Origin: Cylicocyclus nassatus
Lineage: Eukaryota; Nematoda; Chromadorea; Rhabditida; Strongylidae
Direction of reading: 5' to 3'
NCBI GenBank assembly: GCA_958299035.1
Contig: CATQJL010000316.1
Location: 48,543,585-48,607,584, forward strand
DNA length: 64,000 bases
Position numbers and translations under genes: made by a program. Shown here piece after piece: positions 30,730 through 44,489 of this stretch. Position 1 is the first letter of the stretch. The number at the start of each line of letters is the position of its first letter. Below the pieces are notes generated by a model. It saw nothing but the letters and a program-made list of their open reading frames with translations. It did no database searches and had not been told where the DNA came from.

Positions 30730-33700
30730 AGCTAAGAAGTTGGAATGTAGGGTACGAGCTAGGAGTGCACTTTTCCATGAAAATCATCATAAATATTCCA
30801 GACATGCACTTTTGCTCGAGTTTGAGGTGCGCACAATGCTTCACTTCGACTGACTTAGATGATTGCAGAGTTTTTATATTGGCTTTTACATTTCCTCTTC
30901 TTTCTGTTCTTTCCCACTTTGTCTTATATGATTAGTGGACTTGAGCACAAAATCTCATTCCACCAAAGTAGGTCACTTCCGCTTTATGTGGGAACGCCCT
31001 TGTTTTCTTCTTTCCTAATTACCAAATCCTCAAGAGAATTGGAAACGAAAGAATGCGCAATCAAGCTTTTGCCATAGTTCGGGGGCGCGTCCAAAAGTTA
31101 CTTTCACATGATCTTTCTGAACTGCTTGGAACATAAATTCATAATTTTGCATAGTTCATTCCCATATAATTCTACTAGGAAAAACTGTTCTGTATCTTAA
31201 ACCTCACGTTATATATAAGAAGCAATAAGTAACGAATGAAAACCGAAAGCTGATAGACTGATTTGGATTTTTTGTTTCTGGGAAATAAATCGACGTGATT
31301 CACAACTCCTAACCAATAAAAACCTCTAGTAAATTTTTGTACTAGCAGTTTATGTGTTTCGAGCACTTTTTAGGTGAAATTATGATCAAAATGTTCAGTC
31401 AACATACATCATTTTGTCAATTTCCATCGCTAACCATCATTCGTACAAAAACTGGTAAGGGTTCAATGTTGGCTATGGACGTTTTTGAACTTCAAATCTA
31501 CAACGGAGTCCTCGCCTTCTCCCCCTCCGACCCTCCCCTTTCCATCTCCCCTTCCCCCGCACAAGTCATGCTTAATCTCAATCTCTGAACTATCTGTTTT
31601 GTGCATTGGTTATCTCCCTCTTCAGTCGCCATCTTTTAGCATCAGGATCTGAGTCCTGCATCAACCTTCTAAACATTCCTTTAAAAATGTTAAAAGACGA
31701 AATTTGCGACATTTGGAAAACGCTCGGATCAGCACGAAGTTTCCGCACTCAATTCATGAGGTCAAAAACAAAAATAAAATCAGAATTGCTGGGAGCTTTA
31801 GTTCTTCCTCGATTGAAGTACAAGAAGATTATAATGTGAAATTTTTTTATCTTATTTTATTTGTGCACCTGCGATGTGTCAACAAAAATATACCTTACTA
31901 TTAGTATTACTAAAAGTATTACTTACTGAGTATTACTAAAAGCACATGTATTCCTCTTTTGAATTACATAAAATCCATTTGACTTCATTTCCGCTTATAA
32001 TCAGCTACTAGAATTCAATGGAGCATTCTAGCTATCACAACTTTTACGAAAAGCCGATAAATGCACCTTGGAACCCTGACTGGCTCGTGAAAGATGGGTT
32101 TTTGCTTTGGTGACGAGAATTAATTAGGCTGGCTCGTAACCATTTGCATTCAGCGAAAATAAGATATTGTGGTCTTTTTCAAAAGGCCAAATAATTCGAT
32201 AGTAGCGGTCAGCGAGAGATGTCCAACATCTAGAGCATATTCTTCACAATTCGTTATTCAGAGTCATCAACTGCCACTTTTTTATCCGGTTTTTTATCCT
32301 TATGCGTTTTCTTAGCTGACAACATTGGAGTATTCGAGTATGGGACACAAAGAAATCCTCGCTTACAAAGAAATCACGCTCGCACTTTTGTAACAACAGC
32401 TTGAACATCTCTCTTTATTCACTTCCTTCATGCCTACCATTTCCGGATGCTTTGACCACGTGAAATCTGATCATAGTACCTGCGTATCGTTCTTTCTCAT
32501 CTTTCTTTGCTTTTTCTTGAACTCTCCCTCATTTTTCTTTTTTTTTAAAATTTTCTTTCCTCTCTGGGAACAGAATGAACTTTTGTACATCTGGATTTTG
32601 TATCATAGAGCACATTTACATACAAAGTATCAAGTGATTACAATTCCGTTAGAAAAGGCATTATGTAAATATTGGTCGAAATATTGTGAAATAATGCTAA
32701 CTCAATTACGTGTGAGCTCTCAAAGGTTTCGTCAAACGTCATCAACTTAGGCTGAAAGCGTTACTAGTTACTTGATAATCTTCAAGACTTAGTAAAAACT
32801 TTCACAAATACAAGTAAATTGCATACCTTGTATCAATGATGTCATGTCTTCACTTTTTCTCAATAATTTTAGCCTTATGATTATCACAAAATTGTGTGTC
32901 ACCGTGTTTCCCCGTTAGAAATTTTAGAGTATATTAAACTTCTTGAGGTTGATTTTTAGGATTCTAAGCTTTTATCTGCTACTGCTTACAAAATTTGCGC
33001 AAATAATAGCTTTTCTCTGGAGTCATACTACATCACAATTCTGAAAGTGATTATCATCAACCATCAGCAAGTGTTGAGTTGCTACACAAACATAGTAATT
33101 GATAAACAATTATAATAATTGTTGTCTTGATTATAACTAGCAATACGATGCTTGAATTTAGAACTGGTAATAAGAGATTCTTGATCGGGTAGGGAATCAT
33201 TTCCTTACCGTACCGACTCCGGATCTTCCTTCTTTCATGATTTGATATTTCATCTAAAGCGCAGCTGACGAGAAAAGAATGGTTTAGTTGGTGTGGCCTC
33301 CAAAGATAGGATGTATACCATCTTGATATGCATGCATGAAACTTTGATTCCAAGTCTGTCTTCTTTTTCTGCAAAGTATTTTGTTAGAACTTTTGCGCGT
33401 TTACAAAAACTGAAGCATAAGTAGGATAAAAATACTCCTAACATTTCCTCCTAGTGCTTAAATGGAGCAGTAGTAACTATTAGAGCATAATAGGCTGTTA
33501 GGTCAAACTCCTGCATGCTTTCATGTTATTTAAACGCCAAGAAGATTTTTGCAACTATTTTTATCCTATTTACGTATATGATTTTTTTTCTACGCTCATA
33601 ACTCGCATTGGTTCCGTAGATAAGGACAGATCTGAAACTATCTTATCATGTGCTCCAAAATCTATGCATCTCATATTGGAAGAACTTCAACCATTCATTC

Positions 33701-36700
33701 CTTGTGATATGTACTGAACAAAAGGCAGACGCTATTTGTGCCCCTCCCCCACGTCTATGAATTTTTCATTGTAGTGATCGAGATCTGCGTCTTTTTGGAT
33801 CCATTAAGCTAATTATTTCAGGAACATACATAGTGTCGCAATCAGCCGGAAGCGATGTCTCCAACGCAGTGGACGAGTTGCCGTCTAATTAAATTGTCAC
33901 TCTCAATTCCACTCATTATCGTTCTCTGTTCATATGCTCCCTCATCTGTGTGCCACACACACTCACAACATCCCCCCCCTCTCCTCCTCTTCGTCCAGAT
34001 GGGCTCACCTAATTGCTTCATTATCTCTCATGCGCCTCTTCAGGGCAAACTAAGACAATGGCAAGTTGTTGCACTTTCTCTAGTAACGTAGTGTGAGGGC
34101 CTTCTTTGATATCGCCATATTGAAGTCACATTAAGGATGTGTCGGGGTTTTGCGTGGGAGGTGAAGAGAACAAACGGAATATTCTGATTGTGGGAAAGGC
34201 TCGAATTTCACTGCGTCATGATGCTATTTTTGATTTCGATGGTCTCATTTGTTTGCCTGCAAAGTTTGGTTCTTGATCCAAAGCTATTTTAGGGTGTGCC
34301 ATTTCTGCGTTTGAGTAGAAATTTTCGGGCCTTTTTTTTTTCATTAGATGGCTAAAAAATATGATCTGTTTTCATGCAAAACTCCATGAGAGATTTTCCT
34401 GTTGTTTTTATCTTTAATTCTTCGTAGGAAAATAGCTCAAAGCTTCTATCAGCACATATTAACTATTTAGAATTTTTCAACATAAAAAGGACGGATATGC
34501 CGCACTATGGCTAAATTTTTGAAAGCTCAGTTCTTTGACTTTTTGAGCTTCGTTTTCATGGTGTGATGGATATAGAGATGAGTACTTTGCTAATCCTGTA
34601 ATTTGTTTATTCTTTGACTAATAACAATAAAACTTGTAATCTGCCATTTTGAAATTCTTGAAAGAAAAAACGAAATTCTCTTACATTTGCGCGCAAAAGA
34701 AAAACATGGTTTCCCACTTTTTTGCAGTATTTTTTTCATAGGGAGATAAGTTCTATTCAAACAGTATTTACATACCGGTTCTCATTGAAGTGCTCTTTCC
34801 AAAAACACCAAGCACTGGACAAAAATTTGTGTGGAGCATTTGTAGGTGCGCGCGACCGAACTTATTTACTACCCAGCCAAATATACTTACGAGAAGCCGC
34901 AATCATTCAGCACTCAACAGTAATCTAAACTCATCATAACCACCGCTTTATTTATCTACACAAATTATTCCATTATTACTTTTCCAGTGCAATAGCCTCA
35001 AACTACATAATCAAAAGTGCCAAGGCGATAAATTTCATCTGCGCCCACTCTGATCGGCTTTCATGGATAATGGATTTACACTTGAAGTGAATCACACATG
35101 TTCTTAGCATTCACAGTTTTTTACGATTCCTCTTCTCATCCACAAACTTTATGGAGTTAACCAACTATCTAGACATGCAACTTAAGTTTTTTTGAGTTTA
35201 CTGATACCATTATGCTGTCTGATTCTTTGTATTCTTTTCTAATAATGCGTACATTTCTATTGACTTTACTTGCATCAAAGAACTTTTGCAATTTGATTCA
35301 ATTTTCTGCATTTATACCTTTTTTCATACTTGGATGAGATCCAGATCTCCTACAGCGTTTATTTGGAGATTTTAACTATACCATCATTATGCGTTTTATT
35401 TGAAACTGGCTAAAAGTCCTTAAGCCATAATCTAGCTAGCAAACGGGATGTTGTCGATACAAATGATAATTCCCGAAAATATGAGCCACACCACTTGATC
35501 GTTATTATCGTTTTCCACAATCTTTTGTCTATTTTCAGGTAACTGTAAACATGCTTAAAATCGGCGAACTATGTATCAAATTATTGTGACAATTATTGAG
35601 CTATGCGGTTTCTTTTCTGAGGCAAAATGCGGCTTACAATGACCAAAAACTCATTCAAAGTTCTTACCGTGATGTGGGAGGTGGTCTAGTCTATCTCATT
35701 TTAAGTTGAATGCTGATAAACTGCACAATTTCTGCAGATGACGAACATTTCCGGACAGCGCGACACAACACAACCTCCAAGAAATGTAAAACTTAGGCTA
35801 TCAGGTGTGCTTACTATTATTGAATAAATACTATGGTAGTGCAAGCCATGAAAATTTAGTGAAAATAGCGCAAAAATTTGTCATCGGATACTAAAATCCC
35901 AGCAGTCCACATTTCACTTCTCATAAAGAGACTTGCAAAGAGGATTAAATATACATACCAATAAGCTTTAGCACTACTTACTTCTTATAATCATACGATG
36001 TTTTCTATTGATGAACGGTACCTACAAAGCAACATACTATTATATAAGGATCGGTTATAGAAATTAATGCGATAATAGAAATTAATGCATAAAATGTTTT
36101 CAGTTGACGTCTTCCCTTTCACGATTCCCATCCAAGGACCATTTGAACTTAGTACTATCCTACATAGTAGAAACTTCAGTAACTCAGATAACCTTTTGCT
36201 TCGGCTATGATTTCGCGCTTGGAGATCTTCACTCTCTCTAATAGTGTTTTAAGTGACAGATTCATACGCTACACTTGTGCATGAAATCTGTAATGAAGCA
36301 TTGCAAAGATTTGGCGTCAGAGCAATCTATATATAAATTATAATTGATGTTCATCACAACTCAGAAATACCTCAGGCGCAAACTTTATTCAATCCTCTGA
36401 TGACTGCTTCTCGAGCAATGTTTTGCATCGCGGCTTTGTTCATAACAGGCATAAAGTTTGCAGTAAACTTTTTTATTCAGCTGAACTACTGGGTAATGAC
36501 TGCCTTCATCATTGCAATTTATTCAGTTTTACTCTGCGAATTATAATTTCTGCAATACTACTTAGTAATGCTTCCGTCAGTTCATGCTTAATTCCTCCCT
36601 ATTTCTTTGCCTTTTTACTTCATTTGTATTCCAGGCAATAGCCAGTCATCTTGCCCACAAGGGCTTTTTTCTAGATTAGACCAAACAAACTGCATTTGAA

Positions 36701-39660
36701 ATGTTTATGGTGCTTCACGGGAGATCCAGGCATTCGCTTTTGCCAAGCTATGAGCAGATAAAGTATCCGAAATGCGAACGCTTATTTTATTGCAGAATCT
36801 TCTACATCTAGTAGTATTTTGCGGTTTTTGCGTGAAGCTCAAAACAAAACTCAAGTCCTCGTCAAAATTTTGTCATTTTTTCTTTTTAAAATGATGGCAA
36901 GTGTATAGTCATCCTCTGCACTAGTCGACTCTTGTAATTGTGCTAGCTTGTGAATTCGCACTGGCAGCTCTTCGTCACTAATCAGTATGCATGAGGACAT
37001 AGATAGTATAAAACAATTTTTTCTTTCACCCGAGTCCCGTGGTAGCTTTTACTCGTGCTCTGCTATTGTAGTAAGATATTACTTCACCTAGCGTATTACT
37101 CGCTCTGTCTCAGATCATAGTGCACAGAAAACGATTAGCTGTATCAAGATCACTATATTGGGTTTGCGCACTTTCCCGAACCTTTTTGGAGGTATGCAGA
37201 TGAAAAAATTGGTTGAAATAATCAGTGATTTTACTGTGTCTGCATCAAAATGTGAAGAATTATATTCAATTAAATAACGTTTACACACAAGATTACCATT
37301 GTCATTACTAGCCCTAGTGATACAATAGTTCATAGCATAATAGACAGGGTCAACGGCGGGAATAATCTTGTAATGTTTTACATAGTCTGGAAAGTTTTGC
37401 AAGTAACTTACTTCTGTTGAATGAAAATAATTTTTATCTATAGTTATCAATGCTGATGAGTTTTGGGGTCATTAGCTCTCGAGTTTGAGAAGGACTTCAA
37501 AGAAAATGTGAAGAGTAAGCGCTATGCGCCCCTTCTTCCTTCTCTTCCCCCCCCCCCCTTCCTGCTCAAAAATTTCGAATGATTTACGTTTATTCTGACC
37601 AACAATTCGCTCAAGCCTCGCAGCCCTTACGATCTCAACTGTAATCGATTGAATTCTATCGTTTAACGCTTTGATCATACATTTGTAGACGAAAATTCAA
37701 GGAAAAGCACCAATTAGAAGAGAGAAAATGAGTTTTTTTTTTCACTTCCCTTTCTTGACATCTCGATATTTCTTCGAAAAACAGCCCCAATGTATTCGTT
37801 TGATCTGTGATATCAGCAATGAAAATGTCGTAGTAAGGATATGGAGTACATGTCTGTGATGTTTCAAAGACAACTTCCGTGTATGGCCGCCATCATTCCA
37901 AACGGTTTATGTTCCGTTAAACGTGCTGCGTTCAATATCGAATGCCATTTTAGTGACAATTTTATGGGAACGCACTACAAATGGAGGGATAGAGTGCCAA
38001 TCTATTTCTTTGAGATCTCATTTGTGTGCAAATGCCTCTATGCCTCAATTTCAACAAATATGGTTCCATCACATACTAGACAAAATGCCTATTTCCCGCT
38101 TCTTCGCCTGACTTGACAATCTTGATGGTCCGACATATCTGAAGGTGCAGCTGGAGGATGTAGTTGGACTGACTGCTTTTCATTGGTCAAAGATTTTTTT
38201 TATAAAACTTACAGCGCAAGTTTTGAAGGAATCGCCCAGCTCTACCTCCGAAAGTTTGTGTATTGTATGCAATACCGCTCACAGAATCTGCAAAATTTCC
38301 GTGAATGTCGCGCAATTCCGGGAAGTTTTGATTCACACCAACCCTATTGCGAACACCAAATGCGATGGACTATTCAGAAACAAATTGTCAAGCTTTCGAA
38401 GGAACAACAGTTTTGCTGTTAGCGTCACAAAGTCCAGGTTAATTCTATCGTCTTTGAAATTCGAACAGCAATAAAATTTCATCAGATTTATTTACAACTG
38501 TTGCTTAGCATATATTTGAGAGGAAACGACAAATTTGCCATAGTCTACTTCCTTGCATGGGTGCCGCTTATGCAGGATCTGCTTTTCTTATCAGGTATCT
38601 CCATGTTTCCCTAAATTGAGGTAAAGTTTTCACCTAGTCCGGATTCTTCGACGGCACAGGGATTGGGTAGGGGGATAGAGAGTTGATTGTGTAGCCTTGG
38701 AGTTGGTACCTTTTCTGACAAGCTTGAGAAATCAGGAGCTAGGAAAAATCCCATCTCATCCTCCCCGCTCCCCATCAAGCCATAAATCCCCAACTTCCCC
38801 AGAAAGCCTTCGATACGGATTGGAAATCCATAAGCCTTACGTCACATGCTCATGTACATTTTAGTTCATTCATCTACTTTTTTTTCGAATAAAATTTCCT
38901 CGCAAATCAACTATAGTTAAACGAAAATTTCGTTGACGATTTTGGGATTTTTTGCTCTGTTATTGAGCTGTTATTGAGCTGTAGAACATCTACATATAAC
39001 TCAATGAATATGTGCAGACAACGTGCCTTTGTAGTTCCTTGTAGATTCAACCCAATTCGTCGTCTCCTTGTATCTGAACTCGTTAAGAAGTATAATTATG
39101 AAGGTCAGAACGAGTGCACTGTATCAATAGCTAGACTATTAGTCTCAAGATTCTCATTTGAACCAATATTTTTTGAATCTTACATTTTCCTTTTTCCTAT
39201 ACAAATAACCAACCCCATTTCAAGTGTGTCAATGAAGCTCCTCTAGCGTGACTAAAAAAGCTAAAGGTGGTTTACTTCTACTGAGCAAACATCCTTCATT
39301 TCGGCTAGTTGTTTTCCATTAGTATCTCTGCAGTGATTGGTTTTCTCTCATCTTCGTCCTTCCCTAAAACTGAAGCTATCTTCCCTCTTTCGACTCGATC
39401 TTCCATATTTTCACCAGGACTGGACAACATATTTTGCGAATTACGTAGCGATCGAGCCCTTTATATCTATTATATCCTCAATGGCGCTATTTGCATTGCC
39501 TAATTACTTTTCGGCTCTCTCAGCGTAATGAAGCGAGGTGGAGCTTGGGGTTGTTGAGATATCAATGGCTACACGACACAGTCTTTCATAATTTTTCTTT
39601 CTTTTTTGTACCAATCTAATTATATATTTTAAAGCACTTTTGACTTAGAGTCGTTTACTT
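30730..39660. other. Long quiet AT-rich region
   Basis: Nearly 9 kb without a supported exon. Noted inside: pyrimidine-rich tracts at 31510-31560 and 33970-33990, a TATTACTAAAAG direct repeat at 31890-31950, a C-run at 37548-37558, T-rich ORFs (32430-32750, 36423-36641) and uncertain frames at 37841-38116 and 38974-39246. It may be intronic or intergenic; large introns of a gene whose exons lie outside cannot be excluded. Confidence 0.4.
38270..38345 (+). repeat. Solo end of the GTACAATACC palindrome family
   Basis: GCAATACCGCTCACAGAATC followed by CAAAATTTCCGTGAATGTCG and AATTCCGGGAA resembles one arm of the 24656-24859 element. No matching second arm follows, so it is a half element or deleted copy. 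Confidence 0.5.
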
Positions 39661-39675
39661 TATCTAGAATGACAA

Positions 39676-39970
39676 TCACTTCCTGCTGAGACAACGTCTA
39701 GAGTTGCTCGTGCCAGCGCCGTTTTGGTGTTGTGCCGGAAACGCCAATCGATCAATACGAGGCTTGTCCATGCGGGATCTGGCGCGTCGCTAGAACTGTG
39801 CTGGCACACCGAATGCAAATGGGTAACCCTGAACGCTGTCAAAGTAAATGTAGCTTTGATTTTTGCCTTCTCACATCTTGTTGCAGGAGCACTTACAGAG
39901 CTCGGAAAACCATTTACTGAAACATTTTCTAGTTCTGATTGCACGTTAACGTTCGTCCCTCGGAAATGTT
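39676..39970 (-). CDS. Candidate 3'-terminal exon pair of an unknown gene
   Basis: On the minus strand an exon ending at 39897 (GTNVNVQSELENVSVNGFPS) is followed by a strong donor, TCT|GTAAGT. In the same phase, an exon from 39789 (after TTCTAG) reads RRARSRMDKPRIDRL, AFPAQHQNGAG and a basic tail to TGA at 39676. The patch is clearly GC-richer than its surroundings. Long frames are open on both strands here, so strand choice rests on the donor and phase agreement. The family is not recognised. It could belong with 40970-41169. Confidence 0.4.
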
Positions 39971-40791
39971 TGTGTTAGTGCATTTAACAGCAGCAAAAAG
40001 GTTTTTACTATGACCAGTACATTACGGTATGTATAGAAGAATCTCAAAATTCTTACTATGCATATTCAAAGACTACAAAAACAGCCTTTGAATTTCAGTG
40101 TTCCAAGTCTTCTATAGCACATTTGGTGTGACAAATGTTTAGATGTCGTTCCGAAACATGAGACAACCATTTATCCAATACCCTTAGTTGCCTGCAATCA
40201 TGCAAAACTTGTTGGAAAAACCTTTTTGAACTTGCTCTGTGAAATTCTATACATAAGGCGAAATTCGGCTCAGCTCAGAGTGGTATCTATCCTCACATCT
40301 TATTACAAATCACCAATAATACCATATATACTTCATTCAAGACCTCTCAATTTCGAGAAGCTTTTGTTTTCTCCTGTTTACAAATGGTACTTAAATGTCT
40401 TACTATTTTGATGCGCTTTTGTTGCTAACTTTGCGACTGGTTTCGCTCCATTGAAGAGTTACATGTGGTAAAACAGGCGTGAAAGGCAAAGAATATTCGT
40501 TGATGATACGTTATAGACCGGAACTTTCTCTCCATTCTAACTTGCGGCATGTTTAGCCACGCATTAAACTTCATCCACACTTGGGAATTTTGTGAAATTC
40601 GCAAGGTTCGACCCAAGCGTCGCGACTCAGCGATGCGAACAGCTCCTTGAAACAGGCGCCGGGAGCACTCTCATATCTCTATCTTTACGTTTTGTACCAT
40701 TCGAAGTATGAAATATGTTAGTATGCTATAGCTACATACAATATGTCGCCTATCGGTTGCTCCTTTTGTAGTCATGCCGGGCCACTCCTGG

Positions 40792-40799
40792 GTATATAA
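40792..40799 (+). promoter_or_regulatory. TATA-box-like GTATATAA
   Basis: GGTATATAAGG followed by GC-rich DNA resembles a TATA element with a start region 25-30 bp downstream. The only plus-strand frame after it (40826-41074) overlaps the better minus-strand exon at 40970-41169, so what it would drive is unclear. Confidence 0.25.
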
Positions 40800-40969
40800 G
40801 GCCGCGCAGAGCCGTCTTTGCCTCTTTGACTTTCGTTTTTATTGACTGTTATCGGTATCATACTTGGGCACGTCTTCGGCAGCTCAACAAGAAAGGATTT
40901 CACGTTGAGCGGTTGAGCTTTGGGATATTTTGTGCAACACACGCAGTAGTGGGAAAAGTTTATATGTAC

Positions 40970-41169
40970 CTGATTAACGATGCGGGAGTAGAGCTGGGGA
41001 TTGCGCCGTTCCAGTTAAACAGGATTTCTAATGGCCGACCAAGGAGGTACCCAAGATCTTCTCGTATGGATTGAGCCTGTAGCACATCGGCAATATTATG
41101 CCAGTTCCCGCGTTTCGTTATGAGTATCGGCTTTACCAGCCGCACTGTTTTTGTTTTAGTATGCTCCTT
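40970..41169 (-). CDS. Candidate internal exon, unknown gene
   Basis: The minus-strand exon starts after ACCAATAG (41169) and ends at AG|GTACAT (40970), 200 nt in phase 0 to 2. It encodes VKPILITKRGNWHNIADVLQ, EDLGYLLGRPLEILFNWNG and PSSTPASLI. The protein-like composition and good donor argue for an exon. A further minus-strand frame near 40572-40670 (ACFKELFASLSRDAWVEPCE) may be another piece but does not join in phase. No family recognised. Confidence 0.4.
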
Positions 41170-41806
41170 CTATTGGTTTTATACAGAAAAAAACTTATCT
41201 AATTTGGAGCGCGTCGCACGGGGGTTGATTGGTGGGTGACAGCGTCGAGTGGACGCACTATAGTGCACGTCAGTCGCGGGCGCGTAAGATCCTAGTGTCA
41301 GGGTTAGCGGTGCAGGGCAGTCGAGCACACGGCTAGGTCTGCTGGTTCCACCGAGCCGCAGCACCAAGAAAACCCAAAAAAGTCAAGACCTCTATATCAA
41401 GTATGTGTATCCTCTGTAATCTAAAAGTTGTTGGTAGAAAAGCGGTGGATTGCTGTCTTCGACTTCGGTTTTTAATCAACCCAAATCGGTGGAACAAGTT
41501 ACCGGAAAAAGACAGATTAGGCATAAATGGAGAAAAAGTACATAACTTGGACTTTTATTTGAATCCAGTCAGTAAGACTTTAGTGATCTGTAGGACAGAA
41601 AGGATTTAGCTATGTCTAATCATTGACAGTTACTGTAACGCTTGTTCCGCTACCCTTTCAACAGCAAAGGCAGTATTCGTTCAAGTTGATTGGTTGTAGA
41701 TGGCAAATTTTTTACAAAGATTTTCAGCTCAATTGTGGAAGAATAATAATAGAACAAATAATAGGTTCTGTGGCACGAGTTCCAGCTGCGTGGAAAACGC
41801 GATTTT

Positions 41807-42762
41807 TTAGGTTATGTAATAAGTTCTGTCCCATTTTTTCTTTCGATTCTCTATCAGTAATAATCACCCTATTTGGAATGAAGTGTATATGCTTTTGAAA
41901 GCTCTAAGTCTGCTCTGCAAATTAGTATACTTTATCCCCCAGCTTAGCAGGAGATTTTGAAAACGATTGCTGGCATCAGAAGAACAAAGTCGAAGAGGCA
42001 ATAAGAACCATTTTCGACATCTTTTTGGTCTCTCCAAATTTCCCCGTTTTCCATTGGTAATTTTTATTCATCAAGCTTTACAACAAAACAACTTATTAGA
42101 CTCTTATAATTGCAATGTCATTGTTTACGCTTTTTTTCTTCCTCCTACCGTTTTTTTAATGCCTTTTTCTCAGAAGTCGGCAAAGCAAAAAATTTGCTGC
42201 GGCGATGTTCGTCGCCTTGCCTACCTACGCTGTGTGCCCCCAAACGTTGAATTTTCGAGTAACTAGTAACTTATGAATTCGATGATTTTATAGCCAGATC
42301 CCTACTGCTTTTTTAGGGAATATCCGTCTAACATCATTTCTCAGGACTGCCTTCAGATGCTCAACGTCAACATTGAAAAGAGTTAACAAGAAGATTTTTT
42401 CCGATTTGAAGCCATATTATTTGAAATCTTTCTGCACTTTCGAAGCTCTGCAGAAGTCATCAATCCTTCCTTACCTTAGCAGATTTTTCGAACTGTTTTG
42501 TAAGCATTCTGACCTGAACGGAGGGTGACTCAAACTAGTTGTCGAAAATGGATTTCTTTCCTCTTTGGTTTTCCAAACTTGATGCTGGAAAACTTTTGAA
42601 TTATATTGATGTGAGAAACTGAAGTGAAGATTTTGATCTCATGTCATCTCCTAGAGCAGACTTAGAGCTTTCAAATGCATATATACATTTTGCAAAACAC
42701 AGTGCAAAATGTTGTGAAGAAATCAAAAGAAAAAATGGGACAGAACTTGTTACACAACCTAA
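41807..42762. mobile_element. Mariner-like fold-back element
   Basis: TTAGGTTATGTAATAAGTTC at 41807 is mirrored at 42762, and pairing continues through CTGTCCCATTTTTTCTTT. Inner segments (TTTGAAAGCTCTAAGTCTGC) also pair, so the whole element folds. TA follows the right end; the left border TA has been lost. Non-autonomous. Confidence 0.8.
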
Positions 42763-42769
42763 TATATTC

Positions 42770-43520
42770 ATAATCTTATCTTTCTGGAGTCTTACAAACG
42801 ATTCCTCGTAGTCGAATTATTCTTCCATCACTCTCACGATTCGTAATCGCGACGCATCATACTGGAGAGAATATTCTTCTGCACTCATTTTTCTTGGATA
42901 CTGTAAGATTTTTGGAGAATGGAGATTCTCATGAAGAGAACCAAGACGAATTTTTTTAAGGCCATTCCTTTCTTTTCTATAGTTTTTTGAAGAGTCTTTT
43001 CATGTCATCTCTTATGACAGCAAAGAATGATTTGAATGTTTCGAAACATTGTAAAATTGGCAAAAAAATATAGAAGTATCTTTTTTGTTGTAATATCTAT
43101 AGATCTGAAGCTGCTTTTTTACAATCATGTGAAATTCAGCGCCCAGGCTTTTACCTCCATATGCTTCGCTTAAAACGAAAAAATGGAGTACAATTTTGTA
43201 AATACAATGAATTATGGCAGCTCGTGATATTTGCGTCGCATCGCCACATCTCGTATTTCCTCGGTTTTTTTACGCTGTTTCCTTTCTCTTTCGCTTCCAC
43301 TGGTCGCTTTGGACAACATTGTTTATGACTACGTTTACTAACATGGTTCAGTGTCGATGCTCTTGTTACATCCTTTGAGCCCTTTGGTTAATTGACCTAT
43401 CAATTCCACCCTTTGTTGGTATAATTTTCTGTTTACGATTTATTCGGTGCGAACGTAGCGATTCAGGACATCTGCTTTCGCTTCGATCTTACTAAGGTGT
43501 ATCTAAAACTAAACTATTGA
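42770..43520. other. Gene-free stretch
   Basis: AT-rich DNA between two transposable elements, with no supported exon or repeat. Confidence 0.45.
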
Positions 43521-43528
43521 TTGGTGAA

Positions 43529-44482
43529 TGGCACTGTTTGATCGTTAATAACTCTCTTGCTCCCACGTCTTTTGCCGAGTACGAGATACCCTTCTAGAAA
43601 GCGATCAATTTAGATTTACATTATGGAGCTAACCACTAACCACCATTCGCTGTCATTACTGTAGGATAAGTTATGTATTTTCAGCCTACAGTCTCAGGGT
43701 GAATAAAACTCAAGACTAAATAAAACTCCGAAAAATCTGGAAATCTGTGTAGCAAGTTTTTTAAGTGTGCTGATCTCACTAGACAACTTCTTACCGGTTT
43801 TTCGAACTTTTTAGTGGTGTAATTGCATTTCTAAACACTAGAAGAACGACTTACGGTTTGTAACCTAAACCGGAGAAAATTTATGAAGAAAGCATTACAG
43901 TGAAATGCAAAATTCATATTCAAAATGAGCGACTTCGAATAGCCCAGCAAAAGTTTCTGGTTTGTTTGGTTTCCTTTTTGAGGCATATCGCTTACAGTGG
44001 CCTTAAAGGCACCGTCCACCCTAAATTACAATTCTTGAGCTTTTGGCAGCTTATGATTGTCACACCCTCTATCAAGCCAATGCCCAAGTCGCTGCGCAAA
44101 TTCTCGCTTCGGAAGCGAGAAAATCGCTTCGAGATAGCGAAGATGCATGAGGCTTTAAGTTGGCACCACCACCCCCTTCAGTAATGCCCGCCCATTCGTG
44201 CGCGCCCATCAATCATTTGCAGCCGGTCTGCGGAATCTCCGTAACGGGGATTTCGGCATTTTTACGGATTTTCGACTTCATTCTCGGAATCAAGGACATG
44301 AGAAGGCCCGGAACGATCAAAACATAAAAGTCGAGAATCTGGGTGGATGGTGCCTTTGAAGCCTCTTTCCCACCTTAATCCTACAGTAACGAAGAAAGAT
44401 CGGAGATTCCCTTTGCAGTGAAGCTCAAGCAGGGGAGTTACTGACGGTCAAACAGTGTGCACATCTTTTTGGAACACCCTTG
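43529..44482. mobile_element. CAGGGTGTCC-family element split by a nested insertion
   Basis: The left arm (GCACTGTTTGATCGTTAATA) and right arm (GGTCAAACAGTGTGC...GGAACACCC) match the 11396 family. The two arms are pushed apart by an unrelated element at 44003-44358. This orders the events: family insertion first, nested insertion later. Confidence 0.65.
44003..44358. mobile_element. Nested hairpin element, AAAGGCACCGTCCACCC ends
   Basis: TTAAAGGCACCGTCCACCC at the left and GGGTGGATGGTGCCTTTGAA at the right are terminal inverted repeats. The interior includes paired TTCTCGCTTCGGAAGCGAGA. TTAA-like borders are suggestive but one side is altered. Confidence 0.7.
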
Positions 44483-44489
44483 CTTAATG

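Noticed and set aside
32430..32750. 106-codon plus-strand ORF
   Set aside because: It is dominated by Phe/Leu from poly-T runs and looks like chance.
39724..39978. 84-codon plus-strand ORF
   Set aside because: It overlaps minus-strand frames with a strong GTAAGT donor and phase agreement, which I consider better supported.
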